A stretch of DNA of 64,000 nucleotides from Paralvinella palmiformis (taxonomy: Eukaryota; Annelida; Polychaeta; Terebellida; Alvinellidae): the NCBI GenBank assembly GCA_025642065.1, contig JAODUP010000918.1:51001-115000 (forward strand). Direction: 5' to 3'. A program made the position numbers and the translations under genes. The notes below the pieces were generated by a model. The model was not told where the DNA came from and did not search any database. It was given only the letters and a program-made list of their open reading frames with translations. This document shows positions 1 to 10,984 of the stretch, in pieces (within the stretch, counting starts at the first letter, position 1; each line of letters opens with the position of its first letter).

Positions 1-72
1 GACCTCGAAATTTCCACCCAAATACCGTTTACCACGATGAACCAAGTTAAGGAGAAATATGTCGACCTGTAG
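1..72 (+). CDS. Possible 3' end of a gene entering from outside the window
   Basis: The first 23 codons from base 1 are open in frame 1 and end with TAG at 70-72; the inferred C-terminus is NQVKEKYVDL. The other two plus frames stop sooner (within 13-16 codons). Composition looks more coding than the AT-rich sequence after it, which would then be 3' UTR. The first clear AATAAA downstream is at 1866-1871. I do not recognise the protein, and a 23-codon open stretch can occur by chance. Confidence 0.3.
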   Translation, partial: DLEISTQIPFTTMNQVKEKYVDL

Positions 73-1162
73 GCATTCCATCAACAAACAGGAAAACCGT
101 TTGCTGCTTTGATACCATGTTTCCGTAAATATTTCTATCCTGTGCTGAAAAGCAATATGCAAAATTCTTAGAACAGCTCGGCTGGTGTTTTAGATTATAA
201 ATTAATAAGTAAGAAGTCTCTTGGAAGGTAAATGAGATAACTTATTAATCTAAATGGGAACTTATTTTATGGTACGTGGCTGTGTATGTGCGCAGATTGT
301 TAAATGCCTCATTGAAAATATGGATCCATTCGTAATGAATGATGGTCCACATCGCGTAGTCCAACCACAAATAGTTCCTGATAGATTTAAGGAAAATATG
401 GTTATCTAATGGATAGTTCACATTAGATTTTTTGTTCCCTTTTTTGACAATAACGCTTTCTTAAATTGTAAATAATATCGTTGACAAATTACCATGTTTG
501 TTTTACCCGCATATATTAATGTACGTTGTTGTGATTGTTGTTAGTTATTCTCCAGTTAAGAACTAGGCTACATTCTACTTTAAGGTTTTATTGGTTTCTT
601 GTAATATTAATTGTATAAAGTCATATTATTGGTTTCAGTAACTTCTGAAGAATGATACATTTTAAAGTTACTCGTTGTAAAGAGACAATGTAATTTGGTA
701 AAATATTCTATGTGTGTATGTACATGCAGGACTGAAAGTAAGCCCGTTTTTGAGTGCACACCACCTATTTCTTCTTGTTTTGCTAGAGTGTTGTTCAGTC
801 CAACCCCTCCCTGTATAAGTGGATTTGCTGCTTAATGAAAGTTGTTCCTAAAGTCATATTATTTCCCGTGTGTTGATATGCCAGCATCTTATAATTGATA
901 TCCTGTTCATTATTTGAATAGTGCCATTTTACTGTTCATTTCATTTCAGCCACATACCAGCAGAAACAAAGAAGCAGTAACTGCAAACTGTGGGATGTCA
1001 CATGGAATGTGTTTTTCTTAGGAGTTTCTTTGAAAAAAATAGTGCTCAAGTTTATCCACCTGGAATAATCATGTGTAAACCATGGCAGCAATATATATAT
1101 ATATATATATAGTAAAGTTTATTTAAGTGAAGCCTGAATTATTGCCTTTTTTAATTATGCAT

Positions 1163-1272
1163 AGAACTCCAGTGGTCGCTGTGAGTGATATAAAACACAG
1201 TAAAGCTTGACTTGTTAGACATATCTGAATCGCGCAAATAACTCCACTGATCACTGTGAGTGATATAAAACA
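1163..1272. repeat. Imperfect direct duplication, about 34 bp, spaced about 75 bp
   Basis: A block at about 1164-1199 recurs at 1239-1272; both share CTGTGAGTGATATAAAACA and the preceding AACTCCA core, with a few mismatches. No coding or mobile-element context was seen. Confidence 0.7.
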
Positions 1273-3370
1273 TAACGTTCCAATATATTAATGCAAATAT
1301 ATCAAAACTTCCATAAAGTTTTGATTTAGATGTTTACTAACTGCTGGCCAATACATGAAATTTGTTGTTGGTAGATGTACGAGTGTACAATTCCTTATAT
1401 ACAGGTGTTTGGCATCAACTTTAGATGAATCACGGTTTGCTGTTGGCATGCCACTTCTCACACTGGGATATCACTTTTGAATGTTAACCAGATTGTGATA
1501 CGTATCATATGTGCAGGGGCTACAAAAATCTTCGAAGTAATAATAGCAAGCCTCTGGTTTAAGTACACTTTACTGTATGTTACAGCTCAAATATTATAGA
1601 AGACATTCAGTAGGACTTTTAAGTCCAGTATATAATTGTTGTGCCATATATGTTTTTATATGCGAGATCAGCTCGGCATGTGATCATAATTTTACAAATG
1701 TTTGATAAAGTCTGACAGTGTTATGGAATTTTTTTTATTACATTCAAATACATTGATTGTAATTATGATATTATTGTTGTGCAACAGTAATTAAGGCTTA
1801 TGGGAGCCAGCATAATATAGTCTTAAGCCACTGAGATTATTTAGAGTATGCTTGCAATAGCGGTGAATAAAGTACAGTATGTGAAAATATGTTTAGTTTT
1901 GTTGAATATCCAATAATTATATCTGGGTGGATTATTGTTTTGGCTTTTAGTTAGTGGCTCAAGCTTACATAACTCCATCCCACATCCATTGCTTGGTGTG
2001 GCCCAATATATTATAATATACATGTATATTTTAAAAGTATATTGAACATCATTTAAGAATCATCATAACTTTTGTTTTTGAGGATAATCTTGTTACTTGT
2101 ATCTGACTTACCTGTGATAACTGATCAGGAACAGGTGGGATATATATGTATACAGTATTTTGGGGTGAATTTAAATAATGTGTTTCCTGTGCTTTTTATT
2201 ATATCCTACCTATTAAGGTAGCTCTGTGCAAATTGTCAGTTTTCTCATTAGAAGCCAGTTGCTTTTAAACTTTGTACCTTTGAAGATACCTGTATGTGGC
2301 CTCAGATTGTGTGATAAAAATACTCATTGTTTGATCATTTCTATAATTGGCTCACATTTTTTTTAACATGACAAGGTCTTTCCATATATTAAAAAAATAC
2401 AACGGTAATATTTATATAAATAAAATTTAAAACAAGCATATTCACTCACTAATATTGCAATGGATAATACTGTATGGTCTGGTAAGTTACCTAATGTGTA
2501 CAGCTGATGTATTACTAGGGTATTTCCACATGGAATCTTATTTTTGTGCTTGTGTCCAAATGTCAAAAAACATTTCTGTTATGTTTAGAAACCGTGTAAA
2601 TAAACATGTTGTTGGGTAAGTTCTGGGTTGAATAGTACTCTGATTATTATTTTTCTATTCTTGTTTGTCATAAGTTAGTTAGCATAAAACCAACAAGAAT
2701 TATATGAATGTCAGCTAGATTACAATGAATATAGATGCTGGTGACTAGTAAGATTTCCAGTAATTTTAAGACTTAGAAGTGATTTGTCAGATTAATTCAA
2801 TTTGCTGATTCACACACACACATATATTAATTGTGTTATTTTATATATAATTAAAACTTGTATTTATCAGCATAGTATAAGAGATTGGCCTTATTGCCTT
2901 TTTTATATATTAATACTGGCAGTGTTTTGTTATTTACTTAAAACGGGTATTGATGTTTAGTCACAACACTGTATTTATTTAGATATTGTAGAATAAACAT
3001 ACATATTTGAATTATTGAAACATAAAACAAATTACTGTAGATCCGAGTTATTTGGAAGTATTATATATCTGTTGTCAGGAATTATAGTATCATTTAACAG
3101 AGGGTCTGGTGTTATGTATTATGTTATATGTAGCTATTAACCTCATGTATAACAAGGTTTTATTTTTTATGTGTTATGGTTATATTTTGGGGGATTGTTC
3201 AACATGCTCTGTTCATATATTTTGTTTCACTCCTAGATAAGGCTGCTAATCATTTGGGCAGTAAGTGGATTGTATTCGTCTTGTATCATTTTAAATGGAC
3301 TGTTGTTCTGTTTTATCACTGCGTGTGATCCATCAATATACTTTATCATTCTAAATATCCAATTACATGA

Positions 3371-3496
3371 CTGTTACTCGTTTAAATTCGCCAGTTCTCC
3401 ATTTGCTGCGTGCCTTATTTTTAAACAGCAAAACTGTTACTTGTTTAAATTCGCCTGTTTTCTGCTTGATGCGTGCCTTATTTTTAAACTGCACAG
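3371..3496. repeat. 63-bp tandem duplication
   Basis: Two adjacent copies start at 3371 and 3434, each beginning CTGTTACTYGTTTAAATTCG and sharing GCGTGCCTTATTTTTAAAC near the end. The period of 63 is a multiple of three, so open frames run through both copies, giving short repetitive ORFs that I regard as fortuitous. Confidence 0.8.
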
Positions 3497-3903
3497 TTGT
3501 TTCCTTTTTGTTTTGGGCAATAAATGCTAATTTTAATCTTCATTGTGTCTTACAATATTTTATTGAGTTCAGCTGATACTTCAGTTTTCTTTGAAACAAA
3601 TTAAGGAGCCATTCACCATATTCACATTGAACATCCTAGAATACAGAGTCTTGCGCAGCAACACAAAACACCCAATTGTCATGAATGATACATAAAACGT
3701 AATTTTTAAAAACAATTATGCTTTTTTATTACATTCAATATCGGTATTATGTTCAAGAGAAATGTTAAGCCTGTGAAATGAACAGCACAGATTGATCATA
3801 ATGACTGATAACCACATCTAATAATGATAAGCTCAAGGGAAATTACAACATTTCCAAATTATAATAATAGTAATAATATTATGTGTTAATCATAATCAAG
3901 CAT

Positions 3904-3909
3904 TTTATT
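3904..3909 (-). promoter_or_regulatory. Candidate poly(A) signal of the DHRS11-like gene
   Basis: AATAAA read on the minus strand lies about 20 bases after the stop codon at 3928-3930. A second AATAAA sits near 3725-3730 and may be the distal site. Position and motif only. Confidence 0.45.
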
Positions 3910-3927
3910 AAGTTTCATCCATTTGCC

Positions 3928-6522
3928 TCAAGCAACTTGTTGTGTTGCTCGTATAATAATGTCATTAACCTGAAAAATAAAGATTTGTTTGATTAAAATG
4001 TCTTTTGGGCTTGACAGAGTTACTATGGCTGGGTGTCTAATAGTACATGGCATACCTTACTTATGATTATCATCATGTAACAGACAGTCAGGGTTTAATA
4101 TCTATATAATGGTTCATCAAGTCAACGTTTCTCGGAAAAAATATAAAATTATATCTCAACTGAGTCTTATTATTTGATTACCATTATTATTATAATTACA
4201 TGTATTATGCAAATTTACAAAAGCATCCTTACTTACCTTTTGTTATTATTTATTTATTATGGGCTAATATTTTCAGGGCAAGCCTATTTTTGCTTTAGCT
4301 TTGATAAAATTGGGGGGGGGGTGTTCACATAATTTCTTTAAAGGCAGGGAACAAATGTAGCCTTTCTTTCTGGTTTAGATTCATAGAGTGATAATACAAT
4401 GTGCGTTGCAAACATTTGTGTGGTTTATCTTTGTATTCATACCTCAACACTGGGTGGCGCTGACAACTGATAAATCACGGCATCCACAATATCACCAATC
4501 CCCAAGTGCTAAATGACAAATAATAATTCAAACCTTTGGCAGTGATAAATATTAAGTCTAGTAGTGTAGCTAGTGGTACATAGAAATGTAGTCCTATATT
4601 CATAAACAATTGATCCAGGCAAATCTGATATCACACACACACACACACACACTATAATCAGAAATGTAAATATTCATAAACACTGACAACTGTAAACAAT
4701 CATTATATATGGTTGAATGATATATATATATATATATATACATGTGTGTTTGTGTGACTGTGTGTGTGTGTGCTCTATAAAAGCATTAATTAATATAATT
4801 GTTTGAAGCACTAACCGGCCTACTGGAGTAATATCTCTCAGCCTCTTCTTCACTCACGCCTGCTATCTTCTGGTAAATATCAGTCTTTGTCAAGCCAAGT
4901 GACACTTGCTAGAATGAAAAATAAGATGAAAATAAAATTATCTGAAAATACAATTTATTGAGATGCTTCTGACGTAAATGATATTTCCTGCCAAAACTTT
5001 TTTTAATCACTTAGTGCTTTGGACTTCATGCGCAAAGTTATGGAATACGAAATGTTTGGGTTCAATCCCAGGATGTAGTGCTTGTAGTAGGTAATTTCAC
5101 AACGACAACCATTAAATTATCAGCTATTATCTATTTCTTTGTGAGGTAGTCAATCAAGTTAATAAAATTAACCAGGCCATTATTATTATTGTTGTTATTA
5201 TTACCATCATCATCATCATCATCATCATTATTATATTATCATTCCAATACAATATGAATTATTTTGGCATTTTTACAAAATTAAGCATATCTTTTTATGC
5301 CTGTGTAATATTAATAACATCATCAATGGTAATGATCTGATTTCAATTACTTATGCAATCAACAACAATTTAAATTTATTTAAAAAAACCCAACATGTAT
5401 CCCAAATCACTCACTGATATTCTGATTTTTGTTTTCATTTTCCGAAGTTCACCTCGGATACACTCCGTCATTGCGGTCATAGCATATTTTGTCATTCTGT
5501 AGAAGTTTAATCCAGGGCCCGAGGTTCCAGATACTCGATGTCCAGATAGACTTGGCAGGGAGGAACAAAGAACAACCAATTTTGATTAATTAACATAACT
5601 GGGGTTTTAATAAAAACAAACACGTATGATTATATTCACTCAGTGTGCTGTTTTTTTTCTAGGATATTCAATAATCTGATCATAATTGCGAGCAATGAAA
5701 GGTTTTATCATGAACATTAGAGATTTGTATTGGTTATTTAATATATTTCACACACACAGGCGCGCGCACAGTACGTGTTTCCCTTTTAACGCGGTGTCTA
5801 GGGAAAGTTTGTTTGTTTTGTTTTTCGGGGAGAATCCTCAGGCTGTCGCTTATTCAGCACAGCCTCTATGTTGGAGTGGTTGAGAAACTCATCCCCCACC
5901 ACTCACAGGGGAGTAGTACGTAAAGGTGGAGCCGAAATACCCCGAGGGTGGTCAATGCCAGAGTGTTTACGTCTTCGGGGGGGGGTCTGAAACTTCCCCC
6001 ATTATTTTTAATAATTCAGTGGTCATGGCACCGCCATTTAACGTGGTCAGCCATCCATGATGTTGTGAGCCGAGAAATTAATCTCTGGAAAAGTTTCGAC
6101 CTCTTCCTGTGATCGAACCTGTGACCCTTGGCACCAAGTTCACTCTCGAGGGAAAGGGCCTCTTGAATCGTGTTATAAGTGGATTGTGGATAGCTACTGT
6201 CCAGCCGCTCAACGTAGAAGTTCATTTCCTGACGTATTTGTTCTATTTGAGAACATGAGATTATAACCACAACATCGCCTAATTTAGGAAAGTCAATCAG
6301 CACTTATATAGTTGTATTTTCGTGTAGATAATACAAGACAATCGTTTTAATTCAATTACAAAGGATATAAGAGATATATAAGAATTACCTGTTAATGTTA
6401 ATAATATGACCATCATTAACACCGCGGCTGCGCATATCTTTCACAGCTTCACGTGTTACCATGGCAACACCCATAATATTTACCTTTGAAATGATGCGGA
6501 AAAATGCAGGGTAAAATCTGTA

Positions 6523-6554
<32 letters not shown>

Positions 6555-7078
6555 TAATAATGTGAAAATAAAATGAATTGGGTATTTTTCGGTATAAATC
6601 ACCTAAATGGTTCCTCACGTTTGTCATATCCTTCCAGTTTTCGGTCGTTCCCGATAGAAATGTTGCGGTGTGGGCTACTCCGGCGTTATTTATACAAACA
6701 TCAACACCACCAAAATGTTCCCGGGTTCGCTCTATTAGAGATAGCACCTCATCCTCATTAGTGACGTCACATTTCACGGCCAATAAGCTGCCATTTTCAC
6801 CATTCAGCTTCACACAGAGATTCTGGAGATTGATAAAATATATTAACTCTCCGCCAAATTGCATAACGTAGTGCATTACACACTGGAAAGTCGTTCTCAA
6901 ACAGCAATCGGTGTGTCCACGTAATAGCGTGATATAAACTCCTTACCTCAATGGGTTGAATGTGTCTGGCACATCCCACTACTTTCACGCCGCATTTCAC
7001 TAGCCTCTCCACTAATGCTGCTCCAATACCAGACGAAGCTCCCGTCACGATAACTACACGGCCACTCCACCTTTCCAT
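3928..7078 (-). CDS. DHRS11-like: Short-chain dehydrogenase/reductase, DHRS11-like (7 coding exons)
   Basis: Spliced coding exons (minus strand, 5' to 3'): 6947-7078, 6619-6822, 6389-6483, 5415-5550, 4816-4908, 4443-4508, 3928-3969. All introns are GT-AG; the phases join without a stop to give 255 aa, against about 260 in human DHRS11, so it looks complete. Seen: TGASSGIG cofactor-binding motif (residues 12-19), Arg38 in the VVGCAR stretch (suggesting NADPH), NNAG (89-92), catalytic Asn region around 112-114, NINSLSGHRV with catalytic Ser144, and YRMTK giving Tyr161/Lys165. DHRS11 enzymes reduce keto/hydroxysteroids and dicarbonyls in the cytosol; that role is inferred by family. The Ser144 codon is split by intron 3 (AG then T). 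One oddity: the usual SPG after the catalytic block reads SLG here (exon 5). The C-terminus IIIRATQQV(A) matches the family's IQMRPTEQ-like end. The start is the only in-frame Met just before the Rossmann strand. Confidence 0.92.
4627..4651. repeat. (CA)n microsatellite in intron
   Basis: CA dinucleotide run in the intron between exons 5 and 6 of the DHRS11-like gene. A (TA)n run near 4719-4740 followed by TG-rich sequence lies in the same intron. Confidence 0.9.
5203..5228. repeat. (CAT)n/(ATT)n trinucleotide run in intron
   Basis: ATT then CATCATCAT-type repeats in the intron between exons 4 and 5 of the DHRS11-like gene. Confidence 0.85.
5807..6150 (-). mobile_element. SINE family A copy in intron 3 (5' end diverged)
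   Basis: Read on the minus strand this matches the copy at 62878-63200. Shared blocks include GGTCACAGGTT with a B-box-like GGTTCGATC, ATTAATTTCTCGRCTCACAA, a C-rich run, TTTCGGCTCCA, and the tail AGCGACAGCCTGRGGATTCT ending in CGAAAAAC and A/C-rich sequence. The A-box part of the tRNA-like head is not recognisable, so the 5' end is diverged or truncated. It lies in sense orientation relative to the host gene. The open frame over 6016-6303 is largely this repeat. Confidence 0.8.
6524..6552. repeat. (AC)n microsatellite in intron
   Basis: Pure AC run in the 135-bp intron between exons 2 and 3 of the DHRS11-like gene, about 40 bases from the exon 3 acceptor. In the sense of the gene it reads (GT)n. 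Confidence 0.9.
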
Positions 7079-7122
7079 TATAACACATTAAAATTGATAA
7101 CTAGGTATGGAGGCTGTCAAAA

Positions 7123-7128
7123 CACGTG
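7123..7128. promoter_or_regulatory. E-box (CACGTG) upstream of the DHRS11-like start
   Basis: A palindromic CACGTG lies 45 bases upstream of the ATG. It is the site type bound by USF/Myc-like bHLH factors, but a single 6-bp match is weak evidence; the transcription start is unknown and the site could lie in the 5' UTR. Confidence 0.25.
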
Positions 7129-7441
7129 CCCCACGAAAGCTCTGTTTACTTCGGAAACGACAGTGGTATACACCACCATAGATAAACGCCAATTCTGTGT
7201 GGACCTTGAATGCCCACTCAGCTAGACTTTATACTGGCTAGAATAGGCTACTTGCTGAGAATGTGAAATAATTATAAGATAGCCACCTTTTTGTATCCTT
7301 TTGTTGCTGTAGATAAATAACAACACACAAATCTTTTGGGACAGTCCATACACAAGTCCGTGAAGATTTCATAGATATTAAAAATAAAATAAAAGTAGAA
7401 CCAGGTACGTCCTGTTGTAATCAATCATAGAATTTCCTCCA

Positions 7442-7792
7442 TTATGTGACACGTCTCCTGACCTTATTAAAAGGATTTGCAAAAGCTTTTTTACTTCTTG
7501 TGTTCCTTAGTAATTTGTCCTGTAATAATATTTTTTGTTGTTTTGGCTGTTTATCAATAACGGTCATTAGCCTTTCCTCGGATGTCATTGTAGTCTGTAC
7601 TTTTAAATTGATGTACAGTATATTAAAATATGCTGAGATTACAGACGCATGTCTTGGTGCTTGCCTCGGACGTACATAGATCATATAATTTGTTAAGTGT
7701 ATATTGTTAAAATTATGTGTATAGTTCGAAATTAACATACTTACTTTTAAGGAAGGGAAGTGCAAACGTTCACACATTGTTGGCTTCCCCAT
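7442..7792 (-). CDS. Candidate tiny basic protein (two exons), unrecognised
   Basis: On the minus strand a start at 7792 opens 16 codons (MGKPTMCERL...) ending in a strong donor, AAA then GTAAGT. A second open block, 7594-7442, has a possible acceptor after TACAG and encodes about 50 residues beginning TTMTSEERLM and ending NPFNKVRRRV. Joined in phase this gives about 66 aa, rich in Lys/Arg/Gln, with no signal peptide or known motif. The acceptor has a poor pyrimidine tract; alternatively only 7586-7442 is coding from the internal Met. It lies 360 bp upstream of the DHRS11-like start on the same strand. No family recognised; it may be fortuitous. Confidence 0.35.
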   Translation of the reverse strand: MGKPTMCERLHFPSLKVSMLISNYTHNFNNIHLTNYMIYVRPRQAPRHASVISAYFNILYINLKVQTTMTSEERLMTVIDKQPKQQKILLQDKLLRNTRSKKAFANPFNKVRRRVT

Positions 7793-7982
7793 TTATCAAT
7801 TAAATGAAGCGTGATATATATAAATGTACTGCTCAGTGCACAGTTTTTTACGAAATAAGGACTCATTAGTTACTATATTTATATATATATCATTCAACGC
7901 TTTAGTTACTAGTACTGACGAATTCCAGCTAAACCGCAAATGCCGATTAATGAGGTTGAGTTTGGGTTATTATTCTTTGATA

Positions 7983-7984
<2 letters not shown>

Positions 7985-8017
<33 letters not shown>
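7985..8017. repeat. (TA)n microsatellite
   Basis: Uninterrupted TA/AT run of about 33 bp between the small candidate gene and the SINE-B copy. The surrounding 7800-8140 stretch holds nothing else I can support. Confidence 0.95.
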
Positions 8018-8018
<1 letters not shown>

Positions 8019-8145
8019 GGAATATGGAGTCATAATAACTGTTGGTTCCGGCATTACTGCAATAATACAATTCAATAACGATTTATGGTTTCTTGTAATG
8101 CATATTGGTAATATTTCGTATTCTATGCCAGAACTTCCATATAAA

Positions 8146-8340
8146 TGGGCGCTTCGGTGGTCTAACTGGTAGGGCGTTGGACTACAAAAAGCACCTGAAT
8201 TCGAATCTCGGCGTGGGCATATCTGAAGGGTCTTTCATCGTTGAATTCGCTTCATTCGCTTTGGGGGTCGCTCGGCCCATTTAGCCTACCATGTGCACAA
8301 AAGTGGCCGTACAACAGCAATCAAACAGCCATCATAAAGC
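8146..8340 (+). mobile_element. SINE family B copy (tRNA-derived head plus body)
   Basis: The head reads GGGCGCTTCGGTGGTCTAAC..., with an A-box-like TGGTCTAACTGG near 8158-8169 and a B-box-like ATTCGAATCTC near 8199-8209, spaced as in a pol III promoter. The body (GCATATCTGAAGGGT, CGCTTCATT, CGGCCCATTTAGCCTACCA, AAAAGTGGCCGTA) recurs at 20117-20262, and its tail at 40983-41045. Its 3' end directly abuts, tail to tail, the 3' end of the minus-strand LINE ORF. It is a tRNA-derived repeat, not a functional tRNA. Confidence 0.75.
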
Positions 8341-9560
8341 CAAAAGCGGTCTAATCTCGATTTAAAAGAATTCAAGGTATTGCTCTTTTGGGAGGGAGTT
8401 CTAGTCAGATATAATTCTCTGACTAAAGAAGGAGCCTCTCACATCAAGCTTGGGTCTTTGCGTGCGATTTTTCTCACTGTGACCTCTGGTCCCGGCGTGC
8501 TCTGGTTGGTGGAAGAAAACTTGGCTCAATTATGCCCATACCCTCACGATCTTGAACACTTTTATCATATCGCCACGTCGTCTTGTGTGTAATAGTGATG
8601 CCAATTTGAGACAGCGGATCCGTTCTTCACAGGGGAGGGAGAGATCGGAGACTGGGCACAAATTTGTTGCTCTCAGCTGGATCTTTTCTATTTCTTGGCA
8701 GTCGGATTTGTATCGTGGCGACCAGATTACATTACCATATTCAAGGTGTGGTCTCATCATGGCCGTGTATAATCTTGGTACTGTGATTTCACCCAAGCAA
8801 GTGAGTCTTCTTAATAAGGCATAACATTCTAGATGTTTTGTTCACTGTGTTTGCTATGTGCTCATGAAATTTCAGGTTACTGTCGATTGCAATGCCCAGG
8901 TATTTCTCTGTTGTGTCGCTCATTAAAGTTGAGGATTGTTACTGCCTAAATGCAAGACTCTACATTTACTCTCATTAAAACCAAGCACCCATTCTATTGA
9001 CCACTTAACCAAACGGTTTAGGTCTGCTTGCATTTGGTGGTGGTTCTCTTGAGTAAGTATCTTGTTGAATATTGTTGTGTTATCAGCAAATATCTTTGCT
9101 GTGCTTAGTTTTATATCTGGGAGGTCATTTATAAAAATGACAAAGAATATAGATCCTAAGACACTTCCTTGTGGAATCCCACTGAGCGCAGTTACCCATT
9201 CAGACAGATTATCATTTACAATGAAGAAAGTGATGTTTCTAACCACTCGATCAGTCCATAGTTCAAGTGTAATCAGGAGCTGCGTTATACAGGATCTACC
9301 TGGCACAAACCGATGTTTCATATGCTGCATCGACCTGTCCCTGATCACCTTAAAGATACACTGAAGTGAGACTTACTGGTCTATCATTTCCCGGCAGCGT
9401 CTGTTTTTATGGATCGGAGTGATGTGATCTGTCTTCCAGGTCTCGCGAAGTCGCTTTTCAACCAGCAACTTGGTAAATTCTGGTAAACGAGGTCTCGAAT
9501 GGCTGTTTTTAGTAAGGATGCGCATTATGAAATCTATAGTTATTATTATTATTATAGTCA
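8340..9560 (-). pseudogene. Decayed non-LTR retrotransposon reverse transcriptase (CR1/L2/Jockey-like)
   Basis: Minus-strand blocks in order: WKTDHITPIHKNRR (RT start), a palm block with GIPQGSVLGSIFFVIFINDL and FADN where active elements have (F/Y)ADD, then ECKVLHLG-like NESKCRVLHLGSNNPQ, then the RT-thumb block PHLEYGNVIW followed by RRRGDMIKVFKI, and at the end (8340-8400) remnants of the typical NSLP...FKSRLDRFW terminus. The blocks are separated by frameshifts, and one catalytic Asp is replaced by Asn (ADN). Known family role: target-primed reverse transcription. Dead copy; the 5' part, including the endonuclease, is not visible. Confidence 0.85.
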
Positions 9561-9599
9561 TCACTTCTATCAAGCTAGCAGGTTTGATGCAAGTGCTAT

Positions 9600-10677
9600 C
9601 CATCTATGCAAATTATGACACCATTTTCATGGCAACCATCCAGTTGCTTTCTACTGATGGTACATTTAGGCTTCGGTTTCTTGTTTTAAGATAAACGCCG
9701 TGACAGTCTAAAAGAAGAACAAACATTAAAATTCAAAATGATGGTCTATTGTTGCTATTGCACAAAAAATAAAACCCAACCAAATCCGGTGTCACAAGCT
9801 GGACTCGATTATATTTAATATTTTATTATTCATGTATATAATTGATCAAGATTAGCTCTAATCTTATCTATCATATAATATATCGTGTTATCGTTTGAGA
9901 ATGATAAACGAATTGATTTACATCCTGTTTGATATTTTCTCCTAAAATTGCTCGCTCGTTTTCTGATTTATTTCGCTGATTTATCTTATTATAATCGTCT
10001 CTTTTTGTCTGTCTTGTTAATAATACAAATTACTTGATATTGTCGAACGTACGTGTATAGACGTCCCATGCTCAGACACCAACACCACTGTTTTATTATT
10101 CAAATAAAATATTCACAACGCATTCAAATTTATGTAAATAACGATCTATGCAGTCAACAATTTTATGTTAACTACTTTGAATCTGTTTTCTCATTCTGTT
10201 TGCTGTCAAGAGTAGATAGTTCCTCTCCACAGTGGTGACATTTCCATTCGGTCTCCTTTATCTTGTGAATCATGTGCGGACTCATTTGCGTCACTAAATC
10301 TAAATGTAAAATATGGCACTTGACTGGAACGAGAAACAAATTTATACACAATGATGCATTATAATACAGCTTTTAAAACTGAACAGAAAAATGAACACCT
10401 TTGAACAAATTTAAACAAATTTAAACAATTCATCTATTGAAAGTTTAATTTCGAAAACCTTCCTTCATATCTATGTTACAATTAATCTTTGAAATCAGAT
10501 AATGTGTATATATTACCTAAATGTTAAAGGTAATATGTGTATTACGTATCTGAGTGTTTCTACTAATACACGTATTACTTTGAAAATGTTAGATTAACGG
10601 GAACAAATATACCTATTTATTACAAATGTAATTGTTATTGAGAGCTTTAATAAACCAGAATCAAAACTGACCTAGTT

Positions 10678-10762
<85 letters not shown>

Positions 10763-10980
10763 TTTAAATTACACCAATATATTTTGAGGTTGAGTTTATT
10801 TCCTGGGGAAATATTTTCGTAGAGAGACATTTTCTTACATCCAGTTATACTTGTTTTACAAAGGGCTAGTAGAAACTAGAAACCTATCCACCAAAAAAGA
10901 AACCTCATCAAATCACCTGATTTATGACTTTATGATTCAATCTACGTACCATAATTATTATTTTCTTTAAACGATGCCAA
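9600..10980. other. Noncoding AT-rich stretch with a long (TA)n
   Basis: No supported gene. It contains ATT/TTA trinucleotides near 9540-9555 and a (TA)n tract at 10681-10754 (listed separately). Short open frames here are not coding-like. Confidence 0.55.
10681..10754. repeat. (TA)n microsatellite, about 70 bp
   Basis: One of the longest AT-dinucleotide tracts in the window; self-complementary and able to form a cruciform or hairpin. Confidence 0.95.
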
Positions 10981-10984
10981 TATA

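Larger units (their letters stand above)
73..3900. other. AT-rich noncoding stretch
   Basis: No supported gene. The sequence is very AT-rich with a (TA)n run near 1089-1110 and a short CA run near 2812. Two local duplications are listed separately (1163-1272 and 3371-3496). It may include the 3' UTR of the gene ending at 72 and, on the minus strand near 3724-3730, a possible distal poly(A) signal for the reductase gene. All open frames here are short and lack recognisable content. Confidence 0.6.

Noticed and set aside
947..1067. Exon-like block after a TTTCATTTCAG acceptor (frame starting TYQQKQRSSN)
   Set aside because: Good acceptor and 38 open codons, but no connection to the upstream frame and no recognisable protein; chance is likely.
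6016..6303. 95-codon minus-strand open frame
   Set aside because: Its downstream half is SINE-A sequence shared with 63 kb; it lies in intron 3 of the DHRS11-like gene.
8150..8222. Functional tRNA gene
   Set aside because: A/B boxes are present but the sequence is one of several diverged copies with a common non-tRNA body, so it is a SINE head.
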